DNA of 64,000 nucleotides from Clostridia bacterium (GTDB lineage Bacteria; Bacillota; Clostridia; Oscillospirales; Acutalibacteraceae): contig JAFXCQ010000019.1 in the NCBI GenBank assembly GCA_017521425.1, forward strand, positions 1 to 64,000, written 5' to 3'. A program made the position numbers and the translations under genes. Shown here one piece after another: positions 54,770 to 63,101 of the stretch. Position 1 is the first letter of the stretch, and each line of letters starts with the position of its first letter. The notes beneath the pieces are model-generated. The model had not been told where the DNA came from. It did no database searches and saw only the letters and a program-made list of their open reading frames with translations.

Positions 54770-57040
54770 ATGGCAGACAGTAAAGTAACAAAAAAGTTAG
54801 CAGAGGTTGCTGAACGTATTGAGGAGTTACGCGCAATTTACGGTTTTTCAGAAGAAGAAATGGCACAAAAAGCAGAAGTAACATTAGAGGATTATGTATC
54901 TTTTGTTAAAGGTGAGGATGATTTACCTTTCTCATTCGTTCATAAATGTGCATTGGCTTTCGGTGTTGAAATGACAGACCTTTTAGAAGGTCAGAGCGCA
55001 AAACTTTCTTCTTACACGGTAACCCGCCGTGGGAATGGTAAAGTTACTGCAAATGAAGACGGTAAATTGATTCAGAATTTAGCACCTCGTTTCAAACAAA
55101 AACTTGCCAATCCATATTGGGTAAATTATCAGTATTCAAGTGAACTTCAATCAAAAGAAATTGAGGTGAGCACACACGCAGGTCATGAATTTGATCTTGT
55201 TATAAAAGGTTCTTTAAAAGTTCGTGTTGGTGATAATTACGAAATTTTAAGAGAAGGCGACAGTATTTATTATAAAAGTTCAATTCCTCACGGTATGATT
55301 GCAGTTGATGGTGAAGACTGTACATTCCTTGCTATGGTTATGAATGATGAAGAAGAGCCCGCAGAATTTGTTTCTGAAAATATAAGTGAAGTGAAACAAA
55401 TTGAAAGACCACTCGTAAGTGATAAGTTTGTAAAAACTTTCCTTAACGAAGATGGCGTTTGTGACAAAATTGAATTTTATAATGAAGATAAATTCAACTT
55501 TGCATTTGATATAGTTGATGAAATCGGCAGAAAATCACCAGAAAAACTCGCTATGCTCCATATCTCTGATGATATGACAGAAAGAAGATTTACTTTCAAG
55601 GATATGAAAGAAATGTCTTCACAAGCAGCTAACTACTTTAAATCTTTAGGTATAAAAAAAGGTGACAGAGTTCTTTTGGTGCTTAAAAGGAACTATCAGT
55701 TCTGGGTTGCTATTTTAGCTCTTCACAAATTAGGTGCAGTTGCAATTCCTGCAACTAATCAACTTGTTGTTCACGATTATGAATATCGCTTCCAGGCTGC
55801 GGGTGTTACTGCAATTGTTGCTACTGCAGACGGAAAAGTTACAGAAACAGTTGACGAAGCACAAAAGACATGCCCTGATTTAAAAGTTAAAATTGTTGCA
55901 AATGGTGCTAAAGACGGTTGGCATAATTTTGACGAGGAGTTCCCACTCTTCTCACGCAGATTTGTACGTGATGAAGAAACTGCCTGCGGTAATGACCCAC
56001 TTATAATGTTCTTTACATCAGGTACAACCGGTTACCCTAAAATTGCGGTTCATAGTCATAAATATCCACTTGGTCACTATATTACTGCAAAACATTGGCA
56101 TAATGTTTATCGCGATGGTATTCACTTCACAATTTCCGAAACAGGCTGGGGTAAAGCGCTCTGGGGTAAACTTTATGGTCAATGGCTCTGTGAGGGTGCA
56201 GTGTTCACTTACGACTTTGAGCGTTTTGATGCGGCAAAAATTCTCCCGATGTTCGCAAAGTATAATATAACAACATTCTGCGCACCACCTACAATGTACA
56301 GAATGTTAATAAAACAAGATATTTCACAATATGATTTATCTTCAATAAAACACGCTACAACTGCGGGTGAAGCGCTTAATCCGGAAGTATTCAAACAATT
56401 TAAAAAGGTAACTGGTCTTAGAATCTATGAAGGTTTCGGTCAGACTGAGACAACTCTTTCTATTGCAAATCTTGATGGTTCCAAAATCAAAATCGGTGCT
56501 ATGGGTAAACCGTCACCACTTTACGATATCGATTTGGTTGACCCTGACGGCAAACCGGTGCCGGATGGTGAAACAGGCGAGATTGTTGTTCATACAGAAA
56601 ATGGCGCGCCTTGTGGTCTTTTCTTGGGTTACTACAACGACGAAGAAAGAACAAAAGAAGTATGGCACGATGGTCTTTATCACACAGGTGATACCGCTTG
56701 GAGAGATGAAGATGGTTATCTCTGGTATGTCGGTCGTGTTGATGATGTTATCAAATCATCAGGTTACAGAATAGGACCATTTGAAATTGAAAACGTTATC
56801 ATGGAACTTCCTTATGTTCTTGAGTGTGGTGTTTCTGCTGCTCCTGACGAGGTTCGTGGTCAGGTGGTTAAAGCAAGTATCGTTTTAACAAAGGGTACAG
56901 AAGGCACAGAAGAACTCAAAAAGGAAATTCAGGATTACGTTAAAAAGAATACAGCACCTTATAAATATCCGAGAATTGTTGTATTCCGTGACGAATTACC
57001 AAAGACAATCAGCGGTAAAATCATAAGAAATAAACTTTAA
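54770..57040 (+). CDS. XRE-cupin-acyl-CoA synthetase fusion, Ile T-box controlled
   Basis: A 756-residue protein in three parts: an XRE-type helix-turn-helix (about residues 8-62), a cupin (about 115-190; STHAGHEFDLVIKGSLKV, GDSIYYKSSIPHGM), and a complete acyl-CoA synthetase (about 230-756) resembling the medium-chain (ACSM) group. Adenylation motifs are intact: FFTSGTTGYPK, YEGFGQTET, YHTGD and the C-terminal catalytic Lys in KTISGKIIRNKL. It would activate a carboxylic acid with ATP and CoA. The T-box and the neighbouring oxidoreductase/aminotransferase genes suggest 2-methylbutyrate or a related branched acid. ATG 54770 lies 9 nt after AGAGGA; the ATG at 54761 abuts it. A paralogue follows. 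Confidence 0.88.
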   Translation: MADSKVTKKLAEVAERIEELRAIYGFSEEEMAQKAEVTLEDYVSFVKGEDDLPFSFVHKCALAFGVEMTDLLEGQSAKLSSYTVTRRGNGKVTANEDGKLIQNLAPRFKQKLANPYWVNYQYSSELQSKEIEVSTHAGHEFDLVIKGSLKVRVGDNYEILREGDSIYYKSSIPHGMIAVDGEDCTFLAMVMNDEEEPAEFVSENISEVKQIERPLVSDKFVKTFLNEDGVCDKIEFYNEDKFNFAFDIVDEIGRKSPEKLAMLHISDDMTERRFTFKDMKEMSSQAANYFKSLGIKKGDRVLLVLKRNYQFWVAILALHKLGAVAIPATNQLVVHDYEYRFQAAGVTAIVATADGKVTETVDEAQKTCPDLKVKIVANGAKDGWHNFDEEFPLFSRRFVRDEETACGNDPLIMFFTSGTTGYPKIAVHSHKYPLGHYITAKHWHNVYRDGIHFTISETGWGKALWGKLYGQWLCEGAVFTYDFERFDAAKILPMFAKYNITTFCAPPTMYRMLIKQDISQYDLSSIKHATTAGEALNPEVFKQFKKVTGLRIYEGFGQTETTLSIANLDGSKIKIGAMGKPSPLYDIDLVDPDGKPVPDGETGEIVVHTENGAPCGLFLGYYNDEERTKEVWHDGLYHTGDTAWRDEDGYLWYVGRVDDVIKSSGYRIGPFEIENVIMELPYVLECGVSAAPDEVRGQVVKASIVLTKGTEGTEELKKEIQDYVKKNTAPYKYPRIVVFRDELPKTISGKIIRNKL

Positions 57041-57114
57041 TATTAAGAATATTTCTTTATTGCAATATTTACAAATTTTGGCAATAAAATTTATAAAAAA
57101 TTCCAATTATTTTC

Positions 57115-57148
57115 TTGACAAATTATAAGAGATGTGGTATGGTATAAT
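57115..57148 (+). promoter_or_regulatory. Promoter of T-box unit 2
   Basis: TTGACA (57115-57120) has TATGGT at 17-bp spacing (57138-57143); a TATAAT follows at 57143-57148. Either -10 would start transcription just before T-box stem I. Confidence 0.65.
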
Positions 57149-57155
57149 ACGTTAA

Positions 57156-57430
57156 AAGGCGTTGAAGAAAAGGGGTTATAAATTATTCCCTTGCAGAGAA
57201 GTGACGGTTGGTGCAAGTCACAGGTGAAAATTTACAACTTGTAGTTTCTGAGCCGGGAGAAAGAAAAGCAGATGCTTAGTAGAATCTCTCCGTGATTGCT
57301 GCGTAAATGCATAGGAGTTGATAGACTCCAAGAGTGGCAGGTTTTCTGCAATTTGAGTGGTACCGCGGGTATTATAAATTGTTTATAACGCTCGTCTCAA
57401 AGATCATATCTTTGGGGCGGGTTATTTTTA
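57156..57430 (+). promoter_or_regulatory. T-box leader 2, specifier GUA (Val)
   Basis: The T-box sequence GAGTGGTACCGCGG (57355-57368) precedes a terminator stem CGTCTCAAAGAT/ATCTTTGGGGCG (with G-U pairs, about 57393-57419) and a T-rich tail. Stem I has AGAGAA (57195-57200) and a distal stem GTGAC/GTCAC with the classic GGTTGGTGCAA loop. AGAAA (57166-57170) pairs with TTTCT (57245-57249) and GTTATAAATT with AATTTACAAC. The 3' strand AACTT-GTA-G-TTTCTGAGC aligns with leader 1, placing GTA (57241-57243) as specifier followed by a purine. Uncharged tRNA-Val would give read-through into the operon. Confidence 0.85.
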
Positions 57431-57471
57431 TTAAATAACCCACTCTGAAAGAATAATCGGAGGAACTAAAA

Positions 57472-59778
57472 ATGGAACAGATTACAGCACTTGATTTTAA
57501 AATCAAGGAAATGGCTGCAAGAATCAGGGAACTCAGAGAAATACAAAATCTCACAACTGCACAAATGGCTGAAAAAACAGGTGTTAGTGAAGCTGAATAC
57601 ATCGAGTGCGAAAATGGTAATAAAGACTTAAACTTTGCTTTTATTTACCGTTGCGCGCAAACTCTTAATGTTGACGTTACAAGCCTTATTGAGGGTCACA
57701 CACCAAAACTCGTAAACTACGTTTATACAAAATCAGGTAAAGGGCAGAGAATCGAAAAAGCACATGGTATGACATACTACAACCTTGCTTCTGCTTTTAA
57801 AAACAGAATTGCTGAACCTCTTTTTGTGCGTAGTACATACAGTGAAGAAAAACAGAATAAAGAAATTGAAGTTACTACTCACGCAGGTCAGGAACTTGAT
57901 ATTGTAATTGAGGGTAAATTAAAGGTTCAGGTTGGCGAACACTACGAAATTCTTGAAGCTGGTGACAGTATTTATTACGACAGTTCAACACCTCACGGTA
58001 TGATAGCTGTTGATGGTAAAGACTGTACATTCTATGCTATTGTTCTTAACCCTACTGGTGAACCTATTCCTGAGCTTGAATATGCAAAAGCAAAGGCAAA
58101 AGCAAAAGCGCTTGATAGCAAAAAGACAATAGAAAATGATACAAAGGACCGTATATATCATAAATATATTGATATTGAAAAGAATGAAAACGGTACTCCT
58201 ACAAAAATTTCTTTCAAGAATACTGATAATTTCAACTTTGCATTTGATTTAGTTGATGCTTTAGCGGATAAAGAACCGACTAAGCTTGCAATGCTTCATA
58301 TTGATAAAAACAAGGTTGAAAGACGCTTTACTTTTAAAGATATTAAAAAAGCATCTGCACAAGCGGCAAACTATTTTGCTTCTTTAGGTATTAAAAAAGG
58401 CGACAGAGTTATGCTCGTGTTAAAACGTCATTATCAATTCTGGTTTGCAATGATAGGACTTAACAAATTAGGTGCAATTGCAATTCCTGCACCTAACCAG
58501 TTACAAGAACACGACTTTGAGTACAGATTTCAGTCTGCAGGCATTAAAGCAATTGTTTGCACAGGCGATGGCGATACTGCTCATCAGGTTGATTTAGCGG
58601 CACAGACTTCACCATCACTTGAAATTAAAATTATGGTTAATGGTGAAAGAGATGGCTGGAGAAATTATGACGAGGAGAGTGCCCGTTTCAGTTCTCATTT
58701 TGAAAGAACAGAAGATTCTCCTTGCGGTGACGATTTAATGCTTATGTTCTTTACATCAGGAACATCAGGCTACCCAAAAACTGCAATGCACAGTCATAAA
58801 TATCCTTTAGGTCATTTCCATACTGCAAAGTTCTGGCACAATGTTGACCCTGATGGTCTTCATTTTACAATTTCAGATACCGGTTGGGCAAAATCTATGT
58901 GGGGTAAGCTTTACGGTCAATGGCTTTGCGAAGCACCTACATTTGTTTATGACTTTGACAGATTTGACGCAGCGGACATTTTACCAATGTTTGCAAAATA
59001 TAAAATCACAACATTCTGTGCGCCACCTACAATGCTTCGTATGATGGTAAAACAGGATATTTCAAAATACGATTTCTCATCAGTTCAGCACATGACAACT
59101 GCTGGTGAAGCACTTAACCCTGAAGTTTATCGTCAGTTTGAAACTGCAACAGGTCTTCAGATTTTAGAAGGTTTCGGTCAGACAGAAAGCACAATGATTA
59201 TAGGTAATATGACAGGTGCTTCTCACAAAATCGGTTCAATGGGTAAACCTGCACCGATTTACGATGTTAAACTTGTTGACGCCGACGGTAACGAAGTTAA
59301 TGTTGGTGAAAATGGCGAAATTGTTATCAATGTTAAAGATGGTGCTCCTTGCGGTCTTTTCAAAGGTTATTATAAAGATGAAGAAAAGACAAAAGAAGTG
59401 TGGCACGATGGTTTCTACCATACAGGTGATGTTGCCTGGCGTGATGAGGATGGTTTCTACTGGTATGTTGGTCGTGTTGATGATGTTATTAAGTCATCGG
59501 GCTACAGAATAGGACCATTTGAAATTGAAAGCGTTATTATGGAACTTCCTTATGTTTTAGAATGTGGTGTTTCTGCTGCTCCTGACGAGGTTCGTGGTCA
59601 GGTTGTTAAAGCAAGTATTGTTCTTGTTCCTGGTACGGAGGGTACTGAGGAATTAAAGAAAGAAATTCAGCAGTATGTTAAAGAAAAAACTGCACCTTAT
59701 AAATATCCGAGAATTGTTGTGTTCCGTGATGAATTACCAAAAACAACAAGCGGTAAGATTATAAGAAATAAACTTTGA
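57472..59778 (+). CDS. XRE-cupin-acyl-CoA synthetase fusion, Val T-box controlled
   Basis: A 768-residue paralogue of the preceding gene, with the same order: helix-turn-helix (about residues 14-70), cupin (about 122-198; TTHAGQELDIVIEGKLKV, GDSIYYDSSTPHGM) and acyl-CoA synthetase (about 240-768; FFTSGTSGYPK, LEGFGQTES, YHTGD, KTTSGKIIRNKL). A Lys/Ala-rich linker (KAKAKAKALDSKK) joins cupin and synthetase. The final 110 residues are nearly identical to the paralogue, while the helix-turn-helix differs much more. The Val T-box and the downstream VOR-type oxidoreductase suggest isobutyrate as substrate. GGAGG precedes the ATG. It is the first gene of a probable operon running past the window end. 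Confidence 0.88.
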   Translation: MEQITALDFKIKEMAARIRELREIQNLTTAQMAEKTGVSEAEYIECENGNKDLNFAFIYRCAQTLNVDVTSLIEGHTPKLVNYVYTKSGKGQRIEKAHGMTYYNLASAFKNRIAEPLFVRSTYSEEKQNKEIEVTTHAGQELDIVIEGKLKVQVGEHYEILEAGDSIYYDSSTPHGMIAVDGKDCTFYAIVLNPTGEPIPELEYAKAKAKAKALDSKKTIENDTKDRIYHKYIDIEKNENGTPTKISFKNTDNFNFAFDLVDALADKEPTKLAMLHIDKNKVERRFTFKDIKKASAQAANYFASLGIKKGDRVMLVLKRHYQFWFAMIGLNKLGAIAIPAPNQLQEHDFEYRFQSAGIKAIVCTGDGDTAHQVDLAAQTSPSLEIKIMVNGERDGWRNYDEESARFSSHFERTEDSPCGDDLMLMFFTSGTSGYPKTAMHSHKYPLGHFHTAKFWHNVDPDGLHFTISDTGWAKSMWGKLYGQWLCEAPTFVYDFDRFDAADILPMFAKYKITTFCAPPTMLRMMVKQDISKYDFSSVQHMTTAGEALNPEVYRQFETATGLQILEGFGQTESTMIIGNMTGASHKIGSMGKPAPIYDVKLVDADGNEVNVGENGEIVINVKDGAPCGLFKGYYKDEEKTKEVWHDGFYHTGDVAWRDEDGFYWYVGRVDDVIKSSGYRIGPFEIESVIMELPYVLECGVSAAPDEVRGQVVKASIVLVPGTEGTEELKKEIQQYVKEKTAPYKYPRIVVFRDELPKTTSGKIIRNKL

Positions 59779-59788
59779 GGTGTTCAAT

Positions 59789-60451
59789 TTGGAAAATAAA
59801 AGAGTTACTCTTTTTGCAGGGCATTACGGTAGCGGTAAAACAAATATTGCAGTAAATTATGCCTTGCACCTTAAAGAAAAATATGAAAAAGTAGTTATTA
59901 CTGACCTTGATATTGTTAATCCATATTTCAGAACTGCTGACAGTTTAGAAGAATTAACAAAAGCAGGTATAAAACTCATATCGTCAGAATTTGCTAATTC
60001 AAATGTCGATTTACCTGCACTTCCACAAGATGTTTACTCAATTCTTGATGACAGAAGCGCGGTAGCAATACTCGATATTGGTGGCGATGACCGCGGTGCT
60101 TATGCACTTGGCAGATATGAAACTGCAATAAGAGAAGAAAATGACTACGAAATGTTGTTTGTTTTTAATATGTACAGACCTTTAACCCCCGATGCCGGGA
60201 GTGCATTAGAGGTTATGAAAGAAATTGAAACAGCAGGTAAAATTAAATTTACCGCGATTGTCAATAACTCTAATTTAGGTGCTCTTACTACAAAGGAAGA
60301 TGTTATTGCTTCAGTTAAGAGTGCAGATGAGTTGTCTCATCTTTCAGGTTTACCAATAAAAATGACAACGGTAAGTGAAAATTTAGCCAATTCTTTCAAT
60401 GGTGAAATAGATAACATTTTCCCATTGAAATTACAAAAAAAGATAGTATAA
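59789..60451 (+). CDS. P-loop ATPase of unknown function in the oxidoreductase operon
   Basis: A 220-residue nucleotide-binding protein with Walker A GHYGSGKTN near the start, and DLDIVNPYFR and ILDIGGDDRGAYALGRYE as likely Mg/switch segments, of the general SIMIBI (MinD/ParA or CobQ-like) type. The start is taken as TTG 59789, 6 nt after GAGGTG; the GTG at 59780 lies inside that site. It sits between the synthetase (10-nt gap) and the oxidoreductase genes (42-nt gap), so it probably serves the enzyme complex, for example in cofactor or cluster handling. This is inference; I know no assigned function. Confidence 0.75.
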   Translation: MENKRVTLFAGHYGSGKTNIAVNYALHLKEKYEKVVITDLDIVNPYFRTADSLEELTKAGIKLISSEFANSNVDLPALPQDVYSILDDRSAVAILDIGGDDRGAYALGRYETAIREENDYEMLFVFNMYRPLTPDAGSALEVMKEIETAGKIKFTAIVNNSNLGALTTKEDVIASVKSADELSHLSGLPIKMTTVSENLANSFNGEIDNIFPLKLQKKIV

Positions 60452-60493
60452 TATATCTATTGATATTTATGTATGATTATTGGAGGTAAGATT

Positions 60494-60700
60494 ATGGCAA
60501 AAGTTACTTTCGCGGACAACGTTTGCAAAGGCTGTGGTCTTTGTGTAGGTGCTTGTCCTAAAAAAATCGTAGCACTTGATACTTCAAGACTTAATGCAAA
60601 GGGACATCACCCTGCACACGTTACAGATGAAAGCTTATGTATAGGCTGTGCATTCTGTGCAACAATGTGCCCTGATTGCGTAATTACAGTAGAAAGATAA
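60494..60700 (+). CDS. 2-Oxoacid:ferredoxin oxidoreductase, delta (ferredoxin) subunit
   Basis: A 68-residue protein with two 4Fe-4S motifs (CKGCGLCVGACP and CIGCAFCATMCP). It is the electron-transfer subunit of KOR/VOR-type enzymes, linking the TPP active site to free ferredoxin. ATG 60494 follows GGAGG by 7 nt; the longer frame starts in the gap. The alpha-subunit gene begins 12 nt downstream. The order delta-alpha-beta-gamma is usual for KOR/VOR operons in Clostridia. Confidence 0.92.
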   Translation: MAKVTFADNVCKGCGLCVGACPKKIVALDTSRLNAKGHHPAHVTDESLCIGCAFCATMCPDCVITVER

Positions 60701-60712
60701 GAGGTGGAAAAA

Positions 60713-61777
60713 ATGGGTGAAAAAGTTTTAATGAAAGGTAACGAAGCTATTGCAGAAGCTGCAATAAGAGCAGGTTGTTTACATTACTTCGGTTATCCTA
60801 TTACACCACAAACAGAAATTGCGGCTTATATGGCAAAACGTATGCCGAAAGTTGGCGGTGTATTTTTACAGGCAGAAAGCGAAATTGCTGCTATCAATAT
60901 GGTTTTAGGTGTTGCTGCAGCAGGTAAAAGAGTTATGACATCTTCTTCAAGCCCTGGTGTTTCACTCAAGAGTGAAGGTATGTCATATATTTCAGGTAGT
61001 GACGTTCCGGCACTTGTTGTTAACGTACAACGTGGTGGTCCTGGTCTTGGTGGTATTCAACCATCACAATCTGACTACTTCCAGGCTGTAAAGGGTGGTA
61101 GCCACGGTGACTATAAGAGAATTGTTTTAGCACCCGCTTCTGTTCAGGAAATGGCTTCACTTACAACAAAAGCATTTGATTTAGCAGATAAATACAGTAT
61201 TCTTACAATGATTTTAGCAGATGGTACAATGGGACAGATGATGGAACCTGTTGAACTTGAAACTACTGAACCTGTTAAATATGAAAAACCTTGGGCTACA
61301 ACAGGTACTAAAATGCAGAGAAAACACAACATTGTTAACTCTCTTTATTTAAAACCTGAAGAATTAGAAAAGAAAAACTTTGAGCGTTTCGCTAAATACA
61401 AAACCATTGAAGAAAACGAAGTTATGTATGAAGAATATCTTATGGACGATGCAGAAATCTGCGTAGTTTCATTCGGTATTACTTCAAGAGTTGCAAAAAA
61501 TGCAATTGTTGAAGCAAGAGCAAAAGGCATTAAAGTTGGTATGATAAGACCAATTACACTCTGGCCATTCCCAACAGAAGTGTTAAATAAAGCGGCAGAC
61601 AAATGTAAAGCATTTATTTCTGTTGAAATGAATATGGGTCAGATGATTGAAGATGTTAAACTCGCTATCGAGTGTAAAAAACCGGTACATCTTTGCTGTC
61701 GTGTTGGTGGTATGATTCCTTCACCAGAAGAAGTACTTGCAAAGATTGAAGAAGTAAACGAAGGAGGAGAAAGATAA
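60713..61777 (+). CDS. vorB: 2-Oxoacid:ferredoxin oxidoreductase, alpha subunit (VorB-like)
   Basis: A 354-residue subunit carrying the conserved N-terminal [33 protein letters not shown] and [39 protein letters not shown], which form part of the substrate and TPP pocket. With beta, gamma and delta it interconverts a 2-oxo acid plus CoA with acyl-CoA, CO2 and reduced ferredoxin. Sequence alone does not separate 2-oxoglutarate from branched-chain oxo acids. The Val/Ile T-boxes, acyl-CoA synthetases and aminotransferase point to branched-chain substrates, hence VorB-like. ATG 60713 follows AGAGGTGG; the GTG at 60704 is inside that site. Its stop overlaps the beta start by one base. Confidence 0.88.
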   Translation: MGEKVLMKGNEAIAEAAIRAGCLHYFGYPITPQTEIAAYMAKRMPKVGGVFLQAESEIAAINMVLGVAAAGKRVMTSSSSPGVSLKSEGMSYISGSDVPALVVNVQRGGPGLGGIQPSQSDYFQAVKGGSHGDYKRIVLAPASVQEMASLTTKAFDLADKYSILTMILADGTMGQMMEPVELETTEPVKYEKPWATTGTKMQRKHNIVNSLYLKPEELEKKNFERFAKYKTIEENEVMYEEYLMDDAEICVVSFGITSRVAKNAIVEARAKGIKVGMIRPITLWPFPTEVLNKAADKCKAFISVEMNMGQMIEDVKLAIECKKPVHLCCRVGGMIPSPEEVLAKIEEVNEGGER

Positions 61778-62529
61778 TGGTAGTATTTGAAAAACCAAAA
61801 TCACTTACTGATGCACCACTTCACTATTGTCCGGGTTGTACTCACGGTATTATTCATCGTCTTGTAGCTGAAGTAATTGACGAATTAGGTATTGAAGGTA
61901 AAACTATCGGTGTAGCACCTGTTGGTTGTTCAGTTATGGCTTACGATTATTTTACCTGTGACTTCGTTCAGGCTCCTCACGGTAGAGCACCTGCAGTTGC
62001 TACCGGTGTTAAAAGGGCAGACCCTGAAAATCATATTGTATTTACATATCAAGGTGATGGTGACCTTGCAGCTATTGGTACTGCTGAAACAGTTCACGCA
62101 GCAGCAAGACGCGAAAACATTACAGTTATTTTCGTAAACAACGCAATTTATGGTATGACAGGTGGTCAGATGGCACCTACAACTCTCCCAGGTCAGGTTA
62201 CACAGACTTCACCTTATGGTAGAGATGTTGAAACAGTTGGTTATCCTGTAAAAGTATGTGAATTACTTTCAAATGTTGATGGTGCTGCTTATCTTGAAAG
62301 AGTTGCAGTTAACAGTGTTCCTAATATTAAAAAGGCAAAGGCTGCAATTAAAAAGGCTTTCCAGAATCAGATTGATGGTAAAGGCTTCTCACTTGTTGAG
62401 GTTGTTTCAACTTGCCCTACAAACTGGGGTATGACACCTGAAAAAGCATTAAAGTGGCTTGAAGAAAATATGCTTTCATATTACCCACTTGGTGTTTATA
62501 AAGATATCTACGCAGAGGAGGCAAAATAA
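61777..62529 (+). CDS. 2-Oxoacid:ferredoxin oxidoreductase, beta (TPP-binding) subunit
   Basis: A 250-residue subunit with the thiamine-diphosphate motif [14 protein letters not shown] through [13 protein letters not shown] (about residues 90-130) and the N-terminal YCPGCTHG. It binds TPP and helps form the active site with alpha. The ATG overlaps the alpha stop (TAATG), and AAGGAGGAG lies upstream, indicating tight co-translation. The gamma gene starts after one base. Confidence 0.93.
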   Translation: MVVFEKPKSLTDAPLHYCPGCTHGIIHRLVAEVIDELGIEGKTIGVAPVGCSVMAYDYFTCDFVQAPHGRAPAVATGVKRADPENHIVFTYQGDGDLAAIGTAETVHAAARRENITVIFVNNAIYGMTGGQMAPTTLPGQVTQTSPYGRDVETVGYPVKVCELLSNVDGAAYLERVAVNSVPNIKKAKAAIKKAFQNQIDGKGFSLVEVVSTCPTNWGMTPEKALKWLEENMLSYYPLGVYKDIYAEEAK

Positions 62530-62530
62530 T

Positions 62531-63067
62531 ATGAAAAAGACAACAAATATTCTTTTTGCCGGTTTCGGCGGTCAAGGTATTCTTTTCGCTGGTAAATTTG
62601 TAGCATATAAAGGTCTTCTTGAAGGCAAACACATCAGCTGGCTTCCTTCATACGGTCCTGAAATGCGTGGCGGTACTGCTAACTGTAGTGTTATTGTAAG
62701 TGAAGACCCAATCGGTTCACCAATTGTAAGTAAACCTGACGTTTTAGTTGCAATGAACTTACCTTCACTTGATAAATATGAAAACGAAGTAGTACCTGGT
62801 GGTAAAATTTTTGTTGATTCAACACTTATCGAAAGAAAAGTTACACGTACAGACGTTGATGTTTATTATATCCCTGCAACAGGTCTTGCAAGTGAAAAAG
62901 GTATTAACACACTTGCTAATATGATTATTACAGGTAAACTTTTAAAAGAAGTAGAAGAATTATCATTTGATAATATCGACGCTCCTTTAGGTAAAGTTGT
63001 ATCAGCAAGACATCAGGATTTACTTGAAGTAAATAAAACTGCTCTTCAGTTAGGTTACGACTACTAA
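62531..63067 (+). CDS. 2-Oxoacid:ferredoxin oxidoreductase, gamma subunit
   Basis: A 178-residue subunit with the family start [17 protein letters not shown] and the [18 protein letters not shown] segment. It completes the four-subunit enzyme, contributing to the CoA/dimer interface. ATG 62531 is one base after the beta stop, preceded by GAGGAGG. A longer frame starting inside the beta gene is not used. The aminotransferase gene follows 34 nt later. Confidence 0.93.
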   Translation: MKKTTNILFAGFGGQGILFAGKFVAYKGLLEGKHISWLPSYGPEMRGGTANCSVIVSEDPIGSPIVSKPDVLVAMNLPSLDKYENEVVPGGKIFVDSTLIERKVTRTDVDVYYIPATGLASEKGINTLANMIITGKLLKEVEELSFDNIDAPLGKVVSARHQDLLEVNKTALQLGYDY

Positions 63068-63101
63068 TATAATTTCTAATTTCAGAAAAGAGGCTATTGA
63101 A

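Noticed and set aside
57056-57088. TTTATTGC/GCAATAAA repeat as terminator after the first synthetase
   Set aside because: The loop is long, the stem is AT-rich and no T run follows; termination there cannot be supported.
54464-57430. Leu as specifier of both T-boxes (CTA and TTG, two bases earlier)
   Set aside because: The distance to the GAG element and the purine expected after the specifier fit ATC and GTA; the Leu register would place the codons partly outside the loop.
62459-62530. Longer start for the gamma subunit inside the beta gene
   Set aside because: The conserved N-terminus and GAGGAGG site place the start at 62531; the upstream residues are the beta gene read in another frame.
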